Made by a program: the position numbers and the translations under genes. Source: Lingula anatina (lineage: Eukaryota > Brachiopoda > Lingulata > Lingulida > Lingulidae). Taken from it: DNA of 64,000 nucleotides. Every line of letters begins with the position of its first letter. The first letter of the stretch is position 1. This document shows positions 12,427 to 25,174 of the stretch, piece after piece. The DNA lies in NCBI RefSeq assembly GCF_001039355.2, contig NW_019776043.1:21583-85582 (forward strand), given 5' to 3'. The notes beneath the pieces are model-generated. The model made no database searches, was not told the origin of the DNA, and saw only the letters and a list, made by a program, of their open reading frames with translations.

Positions 12427-15400
12427 TTATGATATACTGCACCCTCCTTTCTCCTTGATGTTGCCCTCAGCTTTCTCGATCTCATAAATGATCTTGCCAA
12501 AGATATCTGACACTTGCTGAAAGACAAAAACAAAACAATTAACATGCGACAGAGCTTATTTGAATCAAGAAGTTTCATGTTTGAATGTTGCTGATAAAAT
12601 ACCACGAACTTCATTAAGTTCCAATGCATGCCAACTTCTTCATTTTCAAATTTGCCCATGTGCATGCTTATTGGATGCGAATAGCAGGCAGTTTGAAAGT
12701 TTAAATATGCTGAAGCTGAACTGGCCCGCATCAAAACTGAAGCTGAGAGTATGACAATATAGAAACAGCATTAAAACAAGTCAAATAGGACAAAAGTTGA
12801 TTTTTAAGGTAATAAAATTGGATGATGACATTTTATTGGAGAATTAATGTTAAAAATAAATAGGGAAAGAAAATTAATTCCTGACATTCAGCTGATAACA
12901 TTCTTTGGCTAAATGAATACTCTGGAGCAATTTGAAAAACATAGAAGTAAACTGCTGATAGAATAACAATATTTTTAATTCCAATACCCTGTTTTGTTTT
13001 GCAGATGCCTCAAGGAAAGCAGCATTCCAGGAGTCAGCTAGTTTTTTCCCTTGCTCAGGGCTGATTATTCTGGTAAAAATGAGAAAAAATCTTGGACGAT
13101 TATCATTCAATTTTTTAAAATATTCTACACAAACCAATATAACAAGGTTGTACAATACAAAAAACTCCCTTTTCTTCAAAATCAATAAAAATTGTTAATA
13201 AGTAGTATTTCTAAACTATTGACCCACATCTTTCAAAAAGGTCAGTAAATATAGCATTTAATTTCTGTTCTTGCAAAGATTTATTTTCCTTCTTTTAAAT
13301 CTAGTTTTATTAATATTCAGTTAGCTTGAAAATTTTCATTGTTTTCTTTCTTCCAGAGGATTTTGAAATGTGCATTTGTAAGACAAGTCTGAGAATTAAA
13401 ATTATTCCATAACTTACCTTTCCATGGTTAAATCTGTTTTATTTCCAACAACAACCAAAGGAACCCTTAAAAATAGAATTGAAAACTAACTTCACTTTTT
13501 CTCTTTTTATCAGCAATAACAGGACTGAAGAGAGGCAAGTGAATAATAAGAAAGAAACAAATCATACTGTAACAGTTACAAAGTGGCAAGGACAATGGCA
13601 CTTTATTTGGAGAACCAGGAAAGTATAGTATATAAAAGTGCAGAACTGTCTTAGATGTTACTTATATTTTAATGACAAGTGAGAAACTCTTCAGCAAAAA
13701 CTTTAAGTTAATATCTAATATGTCATTTCAGCAAAAAATGTTTTATGACAAGCAGAAAAGATAAAATTGTACGCATTTATAGGGTAAATTTTAAACTAAT
13801 AATAATAACAAATACAAAATTCTTATAAGGAACCTTACACAATAATGAAAATTCTATGAATTACATGTATATGTATTCAAAAGGAAAATGGGCTGGAAAA
13901 AGACTTCATACAAACTAAAAGGGCAAAATGCTGGGACTATTGATACTTATACTGGACTAAAGAGCACCTCTAATATCAGTATGGAAAAAAATCTACAAGC
14001 TAACTGTACTTACTGAGCTTTTCCTGTCATATCTAAAATCTTTTCATGGATCACTTTTATAACCTCAAAACTGTAAAATAAAATAAGACAAATGTTGATT
14101 TATCTATTATATTAAAAATGAATTCAAAATGTTACATGCATGCAAAATGTTACATGCATACTTGATAAACTTCCAAGCTCTTACTACTGAGGACTGGACT
14201 AATCTATCAATCAGCAACAAAACATTTTAAACTCAAACAATTTTGAAAATTCTGTAAAACACACGCACACACACTACTAGCACTTACCTTTTCTCGTTGT
14301 TGACTGAATACACTAGTACATAACCATCTATGTTCATGGAATAGGATTGTGGAAATATAGAGTATTCATCCTAAAATAGTGTTTTACTAATAGTTAACAA
14401 TTTACTAATGGTTAAGCGACACAATTTATTAATCATGAAATGCATTTCTATTTATAAAACATTGGCATTCAAATTATAAAGGTATCAAAATAAAAACCAT
14501 GAGCACTTTTTCATATTTGGAAGATTTCTAATTTCGAGGATTTGGGTAGACCGTAGTGGTGGAGGGGGGGGGGCTAAGGGGGGGCACTGCCCACTTGCCA
14601 TGAAATCAACATAACAGCTCAAAGAAAAAGAATCAGCAAGAGGGCACAATTACTTGTACTGAGACATTTAAAGTACAAAGTCCAATAATATGAAAAAAAA
14701 AAGAGCTCACCTGGCCAGCAGTGTCAACAAGTTGTAACTGATAATCCTGACCACTAAACTTGAAAACCTTGGAGAATGCTGGAAGGAATAAATAAATAAA
14801 ACAACCAAAACTGATTTAACTTGGTGTGGGTTGTAAATTCAAGACTTAAAGTAGTTTCAGACTAAAACAACTCAACTGATAATATGGCATTTAATTATCA
14901 TGAGTGGAGTGTGTAATTTTAGATCCCTCCCCTCTCCTTTTACATAGCTCTACCACTCTGACTCATTAACTTAACCAATGAGGTGTGTGGTATACACAGA
15001 CTTTCCATTATAACCCCAATGGAAAAAAGGGATACCCCTGAGGAAAAAAAAAAAAAAAAAAAAACAATAATCATCTGATACAAGATACTCACTGTTTTCA
15101 ATGGTAGGATCATAGGAATCCACAAACTGTCCCTCTACAAACTGGATGGTTAGGGAGGATTTTCCTGCAACCCAAAAAACAAAGCATGAAAAACAAACCT
15201 TAATTCAATTGTTGTTCAAGTGTGTATTATTTATTTTGCTAGATCAACTTAATTTAGGGTGTATTCACAACTTATTGTACAAACTAGTGTGCACTAACTC
15301 CAGGGGGACTGTCTCTAGATGCAATCAGATTAACACGTCTCCTCCTGGCATCGAGTAGTAGAAAAACTGTGATTTATCAATTACTTTGACACTTTACTGT

Positions 15401-16278
15401 AGACAGACCATATCATTACTATCTGTTATTCTTCTTTAACAAAATAATGCTTCGACATGTGACTGACTTTAGATTTTGAAATGTTTACTGGTCACTCTAA
15501 ATGCAGAATGCTAATTTTTGTTAAGAAAAAGTGCCAAAGGGATGACTTTTTCGCCTCAATTTCTAATGACAGCCCAAGTACATGTACAAGTAACCAGTTG
15601 ATGAGATGTCAAACATTTCCTGCTAATTCTATCACATAGGTCACACACTCCATTTCTTTGTTGTAATTCTCAGTCATTAATCATTTGCATAGTTTATGTG
15701 CTTTTACAGTAAATAAAGAAGCTGATCTACAGATAATGCTCATAGAACTTGCAGGTAAATTCAAGGTTCACATCATAATGTACAAGATGGACATATCACA
15801 CAGAAGTGGAGCCTGTAACTTTAAATGAACAGACCAATAACTTTGGCAGTGTTCACTCCAGAATAATGACCGAGCTGTATAAATGCCCATACGTCAACAA
15901 CCAGACAATGTTTTGATCGTTAATAACTACATGTATGAGAGCGCTGCAAACAAGCACATGCACTAGTCCTGGTAATACACAAAGTCTAGTATCTGTATTC
16001 TGTCTATTAACATATTGTGCAGCTGTCATTATTGATCTACCGCTTCGTGAGCAAAATTGAAGCTTAATTATGCGATATTCAGATGCTTTCTAGCTCGGAT
16101 CACCGAAAACATTAAAGTACGACCACCAACTTCGTTCAGCAGTTCGTGCATTACTGCACAACCATCTGTTCATCGAAATATCGACATGTCATAAACAAAA
16201 TCAGCGGCTGTCAATAAACCCACACTTACCAACCGCCCTAAAACCCATCACCGCTATCTTCCGCTGTTTGGGCGGCAT
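12427..16278 (-). CDS. RHEB: Rheb small GTPase
   Basis: Eight coding exons on the minus strand give a 182-residue protein with kept phase and GT/AG junctions: 16278-16230, 15164-15093, 14778-14711, 14370-14288, 14070-14014, 13465-13418, 13069-12988 and 12516-12427. Human Rheb has 184 residues. Visible GTPase motifs are G1 GFRAVGKSS (12-20) with the Rheb-type Arg at 14, switch I SYDPTIENTF (33-42), DTAGQ (59-63), GNKTDL (117-122) and EASAK (146-150). The tail ends C179-S-I-S, a CaaX box with terminal Ser that favours farnesylation. Rheb is known to activate mTORC1 at lysosomal and endomembranes and is switched off by TSC2. All key residues are present, so the gene is expected to be functional. 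Confidence 0.97.
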
Positions 16279-18360
16279 GTTTTGCAAATTTTGAGATCCC
16301 TGAGTATTACATATAGAACAAATCGTGCAACTGTAAAAGGACGAAATGTTTGACGCACCCCCACAGACCGGAAGTTGTATTGAAAGATGCCGTAAACCAT
16401 GTATTACCTCCAAAGGGTACGTACAACCCTAACGACAATGTTACTTTACTAAGTACTACAGGATGTGCACAGCTGATGAGTACGAGCGTACTTATTGATA
16501 TTATTTCACACACATACTTAAAGGTGATGATTCAATTTTTATTACATTACTCAAATGAATATAGACTTTCCTTAGTTCCGAGCACAAGAGCACTTCCAAG
16601 AATTATTGTAATATGATTATGAATCATTACAAATCGATCTTGCTCTCAAAAAAGAAAAATATTACTTATAAATTTAGCCTATTAACTTATTTATTATTGA
16701 AATTTTTTTCTACCCCCAACATCTCATCAAAGGTATATCTATCACCGTTCTATTCGTGATTTTCCAGCAAAATTGAATTTTCCTTAAAAAAAAAAAAGAA
16801 ATCCCCATTTACGAATCATTGTTCATCCCGTCCCAGGTTCTCGGAGTTGATGTTTTATATAATTTCTAATTGAAACTTCAGTTCTACATGACAGTCCATG
16901 TCTTTCTATACTTTTTGTACTTTTGTACTTTTTAAAGTCTGGGAAAGATAAATATACAGCTTTGCAGAGTATGTAGACAGTAAACATGATTTTGGAATAT
17001 TTTCAAAGGGAATAGTATTCCTTTAACAATATTCCGGATATCTTGCGTGCAGTCAGAGTGGAAATCGCTCACAGTTATATATAGAGAGTGGGTTGCTGAG
17101 GAAACCTCGCAACAAGAGCGCCCCAGCTGCACAAGGCATACACGTGAGAAGCACTGATCACCTCGCGCTGTTGTCACGCCAAGAAGGGGGCCAAGGCCCC
17201 AGTCTGTTTATGTAACTTAACAGTAGTTAATCATACTGATATTTATAACTGTTTAATCAAAGTTAGGGTGCTTTCCCAGAGATTTAGATCGATCTAGAGA
17301 TTAAGATTTAGATCGACCTAACTCCCTGGGGGTTCACGCTAAATTGCAGTCAGCCGAGCGGGCACCATAGTTAATTACCCCCGTACAGCTTTTAGTAGGC
17401 GGAACAGACGCTTAAGCCGGCCAAGCTGACAGTAATCTAGTGAGACTCCCCACAGGGATAGATCGATCTAAAAATCTATGGAAATGGGGTGTTAGATAGT
17501 TGATAACATTTTTTTATTTTACTTATTTTTGAATTCCTCAGAACTAGAACTCAGCTGTGGATACCGTCCTATATCTTAGAACAGAGGGACTTAATCTAAG
17601 AATAAAAAACCTCGATGATACCGGTATATGTGAGGTTTGAAAATGAAAGTAATAAAAAAAAATCATCAGCCGTCTGGTAGATTTGATGCCGATGAAAATC
17701 AACTTTACACTTGTAAATAGTTCATTTAATACTTTAGGGTAAAATCGCTTTGTATTGCACAATAGAATTAAATAATTATATTTAAAGCCAATTATCTTAG
17801 ATGTATACAAAACCACTTGCTTTATGTACTATAAATTATTTGGTCCCTAAGTTTCTTGTAAGTCCAACTTGTTTAGTTTTCTGCTTTTTAATATTCTCTT
17901 TAGTCTCTATCATAAATAAATTCACTAATTAATTAGATTTACTGTTTTTCATTCATGTATTCACTGATCCATTGAACCATCTATTTCTTTATTAATTTAT
18001 TTAGTCATCCTTTCATCATTAATTCTTCCATTCATTCCTTTGTTTATTTATCATTTATTCATCTATTTATTTATTCATTTATTGTAGCAAGCATAATGCG
18101 TATGATGTATCCATGTCTATAATTTCTCCAAATTTACCAATCATAACCTGATACCCAGTTGAAAAAAAAATCCAGGGATCTTGTCTCTTGGCCCCACCCC
18201 CTCAGCAGGGGTTCACCTGCCTCATGGCCTTTCAGCCTTTGACTTGGTTTCGTAAACTCATCCCCTCCACCCCGCGTAACGCAGCACGTTTGGAGCTGAC
18301 TGCTCTTCCACGGCACGGAAGCGGCGGTTGAACTACATCCATAACTTAGAATGACCTCAA
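16279..18360. other. Rheb upstream region and intergenic sequence
   Basis: The Rheb promoter and 5' UTR should lie just above 16278 but no TATA box is apparent. The only clear structure is the fold-back element at 17266-17491, plus a degenerate ATTT/ATTC simple repeat at about 17940-18085. No coding exon was recognised. Confidence 0.45.
17266..17491. mobile_element. TTA-flanked fold-back MITE, copy at 17.3 kb
   Basis: TTA at 17263-17265 and 17492-17494 flank a 226-bp element. Its left end reads GGGTGCTTTCCCAGAGATTT and its right end is an imperfect inverted copy, with GATCGATCTA near both ends. It is the same family as 26741-26954 but in the opposite orientation; both contain CTCCCTGGGGGTTCACGCTA or its complement. 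Confidence 0.8.
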
Positions 18361-18645
18361 GGGCATTCACAACAAATGATCCTCGGATCTACTGATCCAC
18401 GTATCTAATATGGCGGACCCTACATGAAGAGCCGACTAAGCTGCTGATGTTCTCTCTGCCTCAACACGCGCCGTCCTTGGGGGATCTAGCAATTAAACCT
18501 CTGAGCCGTGATTTGATCCCGTTTAATGGCGCGTGCGAAGGCGGGGAGACCGTCAGCGGATTGGTCGGCTCTTCTTTCATGTAGGGTCCGCCATATTTGA
18601 TCTGCGGATCAATAGATCCGAGGATTTTCTGTTGTGAATGCAGCC
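18361..18645. mobile_element. TIR element with arms of about 75 bp
   Basis: The left arm (from GGGCATTCACAACA) and right arm (to TGTTGTGAATGCAGCC) are inverted copies. Both arms contain ATCCTCGGATCTA, a TATGGCGGACCCTACATGAA block and GAAGAGCCGAC. The centre is GC-richer. It is a non-autonomous DNA-element or MITE-like structure. No target-site duplication could be fixed and no transposase is present. Confidence 0.75.
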
Positions 18646-21600
18646 AATAAGTTGCCGATTGGTCTATGTTATACAGGGTGACGGTTGCTGACGTAGTTGA
18701 CCTTCAGTTTCCCACGACGACAGTGCTCGTAAACAAGTCGGGATGAGCCCCCCGCCAGACGCTCCTGGGGGGTCACACCTTCAGGCATCATGTGACAGGC
18801 AGATTACTTGAACAAAGAGCAAAGTTTCCCATTAATTACGGTTATATTTGACCAGAAAGGCATGTAACAGTCACTTTACTATTAAGAGAGAGAGAGATTC
18901 ATTGTCCGTTGATTGTCTTACAAATGGTAAAACCTTTCCTACAAGCAGGCCCTTTCTACAAGATGAGTTATATAAGTTTTTCTTTTTTGGTTTATTTATT
19001 CATTCATCCATTCATTTCTTTATTTTTGCAATGATTGAAAATAATAAAAATAATAAAGAATGTAAATAGGTCAAATCGCCCGGAGGAGTAAATCTTGATG
19101 AACAGCGCTCAACTACAGTACGTGTTCCTGGCAAAAATATTTCCAATCTCTTTTGTAAGTTTCAGAAGGAAGATATGATATCTGGTATAACTTGAATTGG
19201 TAGAATTATCGTACTTTGACCAATTGATAGCCTCTTAATTTCCCAACAGCTGCTTATCCCAACACCTACAAACAATAGAACCATTATTGCAGAAGAATCG
19301 GGCCTACATTAATACAATTACCCGGTGTAATCCATTTTATTTATCCATTAGAACGCTTTCATTTCGATTTAAATAGGGCCTAGGAAACCACTGCTGAAAT
19401 TAGGTAACCTTAATCATGGAGTAAGAGACAAGTAAACAAATGCCATCTTTGGTTGACTTCCAGTTTTCTTGGTTGCCTCACAGCTGCAAAGTGCCCCGCC
19501 ATTTTCTTATCTCATGCCGTCTGCTGCCCTGTCGTGTTTCACGGCTACCGACGGCAGGAGAAAAATATCTATACATCGGTGAGGATCGTCAAGGTATCCT
19601 TCATGGGGTAAATTCGTGGAAACTTGCTGTAATTTCAGATTTTTGTAATTCAATTGCATCATTTCGACTAACCAATTTTCATTGAAAAATTCATTCGCAC
19701 CTTCAATAATTCTTTTGCGGTAAATAGAACGCTTGCAACTTTGAATGGCTAAAAAACTACATCATATCCATTTTGACTTTTTGTCTGGGAGTGAAAAGAC
19801 GCAGCACACACTTTGAAGGTCTAGTATAGTTTTTTACGCAGGTGTTTACTGAAAAATTATTCACAATTTTCATAAATTTTCCTTTATCTTACATGTAGAT
19901 GTACGTTACTTTGAATGATTTCAATGATATTCCATCAAATTTACTCTTTCTGTTTTTGCATAGAATGTTACTTTGAACAATTTTATTGATATAACATCAG
20001 ATTTACACATTTTTATTGGCTTGGAAAGAAACGATGTAACACCGACTTTGAAGTCTTGACTGAAGTTTACACAGTTGTTATCCAAGTTCAATGATACAAA
20101 CAAGGTACTTGATTACGAGTGGAAAGTAAACAGAGCCGATTGAAAATAGTCCACTTATTAAAAGCGCACTTGAAGCACGTGTTCAACTTATGTTTGTTTC
20201 TTGTATTGTCTTCTAGTTGTTCTGATAGGCCTGCAGAGCCGATGAATTACACCAAATTAATCTGTAAAATTGGATTGGTTTGATAAGATTCATTTAATTA
20301 ATTTTTCATGCTTTCCTGTATTGGTATAAGGCATTTTAACACAACGTTGGCCATCGAATTATCTAGAGAAGAAATTTGAATATTTTTACACATTATCAAA
20401 CATATTTTAATGTCGAGTGAACCATCCTGGTTTATAGGCCCTATACTCCTACCTTTGATTATTACAAAACCTTTCTTAGACTCACTTTATATGGCATACT
20501 GTTAATTACTTCATCATTTCTCATAATAATGGTTTTACCGTTGGAGGTAACCCCCATCACCGTACAAACAAAAACTGCAATCTTAAAACGTGCAATTATT
20601 TTACTGTTCTTTAACAAAATGTGAATAAAGAGATAAATTGGACACTGAAACACCTTTGGCTTGCCATACCTCATATTTATACTGTAAATACTATTACACT
20701 ATTATTATTATGCTATTATACTATAGCAATAAGTGCTGCAGTTTAACTTTTTACCGAGAAGGTCCCTTCATGTTTAGATTTATGTGTTTCATTTGCTATT
20801 GTAGTATTATGATAAAACGACGGAAGCATTACAATTTCTTTTAATAGCTTTAACATACAGCGACTTAAATTTACGGATTTGCACATTTAATCGCACATTG
20901 TAATTACCTGTTAATATATTCATTAAAAAAGAATTAAAGTCGCTGGCACAGTATAATTATCTAGGGTGCATAACAAATATTCTTAGTTATCATAAACTGT
21001 ACTATATCTATGGACAGCTTTATTTAGTTTTACTAATATAGGGACTCACAAAAAACTTATTCTTATCAATACCACCCTTTTATCTGTATTTAATCGATAT
21101 TTTTGAAATCTTTTTCAAAATGTAAGAACTTAGACGATTTCATGCTTGCTGGTTATTCGTGGTAGAAGTTTTTTTTTTATAATTCTATTCGTGCATTCTC
21201 TCTCTCTCTCTTTTGTGAAATAACAAACATGATATTAGGCCTACCAGTCAATCAAAATTTAAAATAAAAATTTTCAACAAATTTCCCATTAAAGAAACGA
21301 AGCACTCTGACTAGCTAATAAAATGATTCACTTGATATTAATTTTATTCGTTTCTTGCTCCTCTTTATGAAATATATATATATCTCTAATTTTATTTAAC
21401 AATATATATGTATGGAAATTTTTTCATTAAATTTGATTTGTCCAACCTTATTTTAATATTGACACCCTTTACCATAATGCGCATCCCGTTTTCACTGAAA
21501 TAAATGTTAGCGCTTTATAGAGAATCATCAAACCATCAAATATTGTGAAACAAACCAAATTTAAACTTTTCGAAAAGGAACCAATCTTCTTCCTGTAGCC

Positions 21601-22440
21601 CAAATACCATCTTTCGCTTTAACTGAAAGCCGGCGGCGAATTTTATTCCCGCAGATCAAACAGGTTCCCTTTCATATTTAGCCTACCAACGTGATTTCCT
21701 CGCATTCCTTACTTCGTAAGATTCTGATAACGGAGAGATTCGGTCGCGATTGAGCGGCCCTCCCCGGCGCTACATATCAAAGATCTACACACATATTTAT
21801 TCACTACTACATAATCATACCGTAGTGGAAATGACACAAAGAGGATTATTATATTAATAAGGTTTAATCTGTTGTCGGGTCTAGGTATCTTTAGGATAAC
21901 ACGATGAGGTTTGTAACGGTAACCGACCAAAGTGCCGACGTACTCTTTACCGTCTTCTTCCTCTTATTTGCCACCCCCGTTCCTTCATCTTATTCGTGAT
22001 TGGAAGCAATATCTTACGCACCTCCGTATTAATGTTAACTCAGTTGAATACTTGTATAATACCTCTTAAATATTGAACTATTTTGTAGAAATCAGTGTAG
22101 GACCACTTACTTTACAGTACTTATTATTACTAAAAGCTTCAAAGCCAACTGGTAAATTAAAAAACCCAAAAGTTGTTTAATTTGTTAACATAAATATAAT
22201 GGAAATTTATCTTGGTTTTTGATATCCATTAAAATTCTTATTCTTATCAATAAGTAATTTCATCTGATTGTGCCATTATGTCATGTATTTATCCAACTCT
22301 TTACGGTTGCCAAATTATTTAATAACAATACAAGTAACAACAACAACATCAATAATAATAAAAATGACAATTTAAATAGTGGAATATAATTTTGACAATT
22401 CTCAAGGACCTTTGCAAAAAACAAGGTCGAGTAAAGAAAC
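18646..22440. other. intergenic region upstream of the neuropeptide gene
   Basis: I recognise no gene, tRNA or structured repeat here. The sequence is AT-rich with short microsatellites, such as CT near 21199 and AT near 21370. Undetected small exons are possible. Confidence 0.4.
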
Positions 22441-22444
22441 ATGA

Positions 22445-22452
22445 TGACGTCA
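22445..22452. promoter_or_regulatory. palindromic CRE, TGACGTCA
   Basis: A perfect 8-base cAMP response element lies 136 bases before the TATA box of the neuropeptide gene. CREB-type sites at this distance are common in neuropeptide promoters. Function is inferred from sequence and position only. Confidence 0.65.
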
Positions 22453-22587
22453 TTAAGTCGTAAATCAACGAAATAAAATGTTGTATGAGAGGTCGGATAC
22501 CCTCCTCTCAGCCCTCTCGCCAGGCATGTGCTCGCTCCGGGAGACCTGCTTCTCTCACCTGTGGCTGGTCACCCCACTATCAACGGC

Positions 22588-22595
22588 TATAAAAG
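22588..22595 (+). promoter_or_regulatory. TATA box, TATAAAAG
   Basis: It sits in a locally GC-richer promoter stretch. The expected start of transcription is about 30 bases on, near TTCAGAA at 22615-22621. Confidence 0.75.
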
Positions 22596-22618
22596 ACCAC
22601 CGGGATTATAAAGCTTCA

Positions 22619-22746
22619 GAATGCTTTTCCCAACCAACAGACGTTCAGTAGTTGTGCGGTAGACAGCGACAGCAGAAGGATATTGTAGAGCGCGTTTTAC
22701 TGAATCAAAGAAGAAAACACATTTGAAAGGGATTGATTTTTGAAAG
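22619..22746 (+). other. non-coding first exon of the neuropeptide gene
   Basis: This stretch lies between the predicted start site and a good donor (AAAG then GTAAAT at 22747). The matching acceptor is CAG at 24311-24313, nine bases before the start codon. A 13-codon upstream ORF (22621-22662) begins at the second or third transcribed base, so it may be skipped. The exon-intron layout, with a 5' UTR intron and a single coding exon, is inferred from splice signals. Confidence 0.65.
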
Positions 22747-24313
22747 GTAAATCTACTGTTTTAATTTATATTTTTAATCATTTTAGATTAAAAAAGTAAA
22801 TGTTCTATGTTCCTTTTTTGTTCATTTAAATCAATGCGGGAGGAATTTATTATGCTTTATAACGCGAATTATTTTCTAAAAAAAAAAGATCTTTGATTTC
22901 AAGCCGTCCTTTAGAATTCGAAATAGGCGTCACCTTTTTTCTGTCCTCTTTGCATTGAAGTAAATAATTAACTGTTTCATCAAAAACTACATGCCATGAG
23001 CGCTTCAAATACATCTTATAATTTATTCATCACCATTTGAGAACCGGGATAGACACCAGAACAAAATAACTCGAAAATCTTCAAAGATTTTTTTATTTCG
23101 CGTTTGTTAAGTTCAATCAGAGTCCGTGAGTCCTAACTGTTGGAGAAAAATGTCAACAAAAGAAGAAAAAAAAAATGCCGACTATCTCAAGGACAGGTGT
23201 GTGCTGTATACATGCCCCAAAGGTTATCTATTTCTAAGCAGTAGGGGGTGGGGAGGCGGCAAGAATAAAGAGAAACTTTACGACAGGTGTTCAGAATACG
23301 TCAATGTGTGGATAGTGTATTAACTATTTGTGCCTAATAAATATTAAAGCAATTTTGTGCGGTCTTAACACATTGGGGGTGTTTGGATATTCAAGTTTTA
23401 AGAAATACATTTTAAACGATTAACCAGATTGATTGCGAATAATCTCCTCTTCTGATGAAAAAGGAATTTCTGACAATTCTCATCAGAAAAATTGTAATGA
23501 ATTAATAGGTAAGATTAAAATACAATAAAACAATGCAAAGTACTAGTAATGGTAATGATTACTGAATGAATGACAAAAAAGAAAAAAATTAATGCATAAG
23601 CTGAAAGTCATTTTAAAAGGGGCGCTTCAAATTTGTTCGCGCTAAAAAGGGTTCTTCCAAGAAAGCTGATTATAGATTCAACTTCCGCATTGAACTCATT
23701 TAGAATACTAAGTAATGCCATGGATTTCACTGCATGTATATGCGACAAGGAAAATAGATCTTTAGTTTCGAGACGTATTGTTGAATGTTCGTTTACGTCC
23801 AAGGCTAAAGAGGATGGAATAATATGAAAATGTGAAAAAGTAGGTCAGATTATAATAAAAAATATGAGGTCTATTTGTTGAATTATGAAAACAACAAAAT
23901 TACATAATTTATATTCTCCGCTTATTCGAAAAGTAATTTAACAATTTTAAATGAAAATTGTACAAATAACATTATATCATAAATGCATACAAGTAAGATA
24001 TTTTATTTACTTTTATGCATTATCGTTATCATGCCGTTGCTCAATATCGAACGTCTTACCCAAGTTCTTGATTTTTTATGAATGGGCGATATAGAAGCTA
24101 TTTTTTTAGTACAGTTTTAAACTTCCTAGTACAACAATGAACCTGAATAAAAGCAAGGCTACTTTCTTTAAGATTTTATCAAAATGACATAAAATAAAGT
24201 TTTCGTTGTTCAATAGCCTAGAGTGCAATATTTTTACGCATTATTAACCTTTGCCTTGATAAATAAACGATAGAGAACATGATGTTAATATTCCTTCATT
24301 ATTTCAACTTCAG
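22747..24313 (+). other. 5' UTR intron of the neuropeptide gene
   Basis: The predicted intron has donor GTAAAT and acceptor TTCAACTTCAG. Nothing coding is recognised in its 1.57 kb. Confidence 0.6.
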
Positions 24314-24322
24314 GTTTCCAAG

Positions 24323-25174
24323 ATGAGAGAATTTTTTTGCCTTGCCATTCTTTCTCTTGTGTATTTCGTTGTGGCTAAACCGCTGACAGAGGACCGAATT
24401 GAAAAACAAAACAACCAACTTGCCACATTTCCAGGCAGCAAAAAGGACGGCAAAAGTAACAAACTATCCGAAACATTAAAGAAATTAGATGAAATTAAAG
24501 CAACGCCAGATGTTCGTGACGGCGACGTTCCAAAGAGTGGACTGGACGATTATATTAATTCAGATATTGAAAGTAACCCATCTGAAGAACGATTATTCGA
24601 CTTAGTTGCAAACGATGAGCAATTTCTAACATTCCTGAAAACTTACATTCATGTGAACAAGCCAGAATTGGAGGCGCATGCAACTGTCTATTTCGACCAA
24701 CAAGCTCTAGAACGCGTTGCCAAGCTTGAGAAAATCTGTGAAATCGACGAAAAATTTGGTCAGTATCTTGAGGCATATCTATCTTCATCTGGCGATCGAA
24801 TTAAAAATAGTGCTACGTCGCAACGTTCTGCGTCAGCGGCCGTTCATTATACAAAGTTCCAAAAGCGCAATGGCCTTTCCGCAGCACGGAAGAAAAGATT
24901 CATCAGTGGCATCAGCGGCAGTTCACCAACCGTAGAGGAATTGTTAGCGATGTTAGAACACCAAAAGCAAAACCGTGGCGGATATGGAAACTCAAGCTCG
25001 CGTTGGGGTCGGTCCGTTGGTAGCCGTAAGTCAACTCGGCGGTCAAAGCCTAAACTTGCCGAGGAACTCTTAGATTTGTTACAAAAGTACCAGAGGAAAG
25101 CCAACGGTTTCGGTGGCTCAGCGTCGCGCTGGGGGAGATCCGTGGGGGATGCGTTAACAACGATAGAGCAGTAG
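24323..25174 (+). CDS. neuropeptide precursor, two SRW-amide peptides (26RFa/QRFP-like)
   Basis: The 283-residue product starts with a signal peptide (1-18; hydrophobic LAILSLVYFVVA). The N-terminal half is a non-repetitive propeptide. The last third holds two related units. Unit A follows the KKR site at 190-192 and spans 193-228, ending GGYGNSSSRW then G229-R230. Unit B follows RR at 239-240 and spans 241-270, ending NGFGGSASRW then G271-R272. The Gly-Arg after each Trp predicts C-terminal amidation. Both share P-x-(V/L)-x-E-E-L-L, and unit B has LAEELL, then YQRKANGF. Vertebrate 26RFa has LAEEL, a Y-x-R-K-K and GGF before its RF-amide, so a QRFP-type identity is my best inference, with Trp in place of Phe. 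Luqin-type RW-amides are less likely because the usual C-terminal cysteine pair is missing. Being a secreted neuropeptide precursor is near certain; its family is not. Confidence 0.85.
   Translation: MREFFCLAILSLVYFVVAKPLTEDRIEKQNNQLATFPGSKKDGKSNKLSETLKKLDEIKATPDVRDGDVPKSGLDDYINSDIESNPSEERLFDLVANDEQFLTFLKTYIHVNKPELEAHATVYFDQQALERVAKLEKICEIDEKFGQYLEAYLSSSGDRIKNSATSQRSASAAVHYTKFQKRNGLSAARKKRFISGISGSSPTVEELLAMLEHQKQNRGGYGNSSSRWGRSVGSRKSTRRSKPKLAEELLDLLQKYQRKANGFGGSASRWGRSVGDALTTIEQ

Noticed and set aside
15290-15355. Further copies of the TTA-flanked MITE (also 56740-56840)
   Set aside because: Only short words such as 'tgcaatcag' and 'ttaacacg' are shared; ends and flanks are not visible.
24323-25174. 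Luqin-type precursor (RW-amide)
   Set aside because: Luqin precursors carry a C-terminal cysteine pair and a short peptide near the signal peptide; neither is present.
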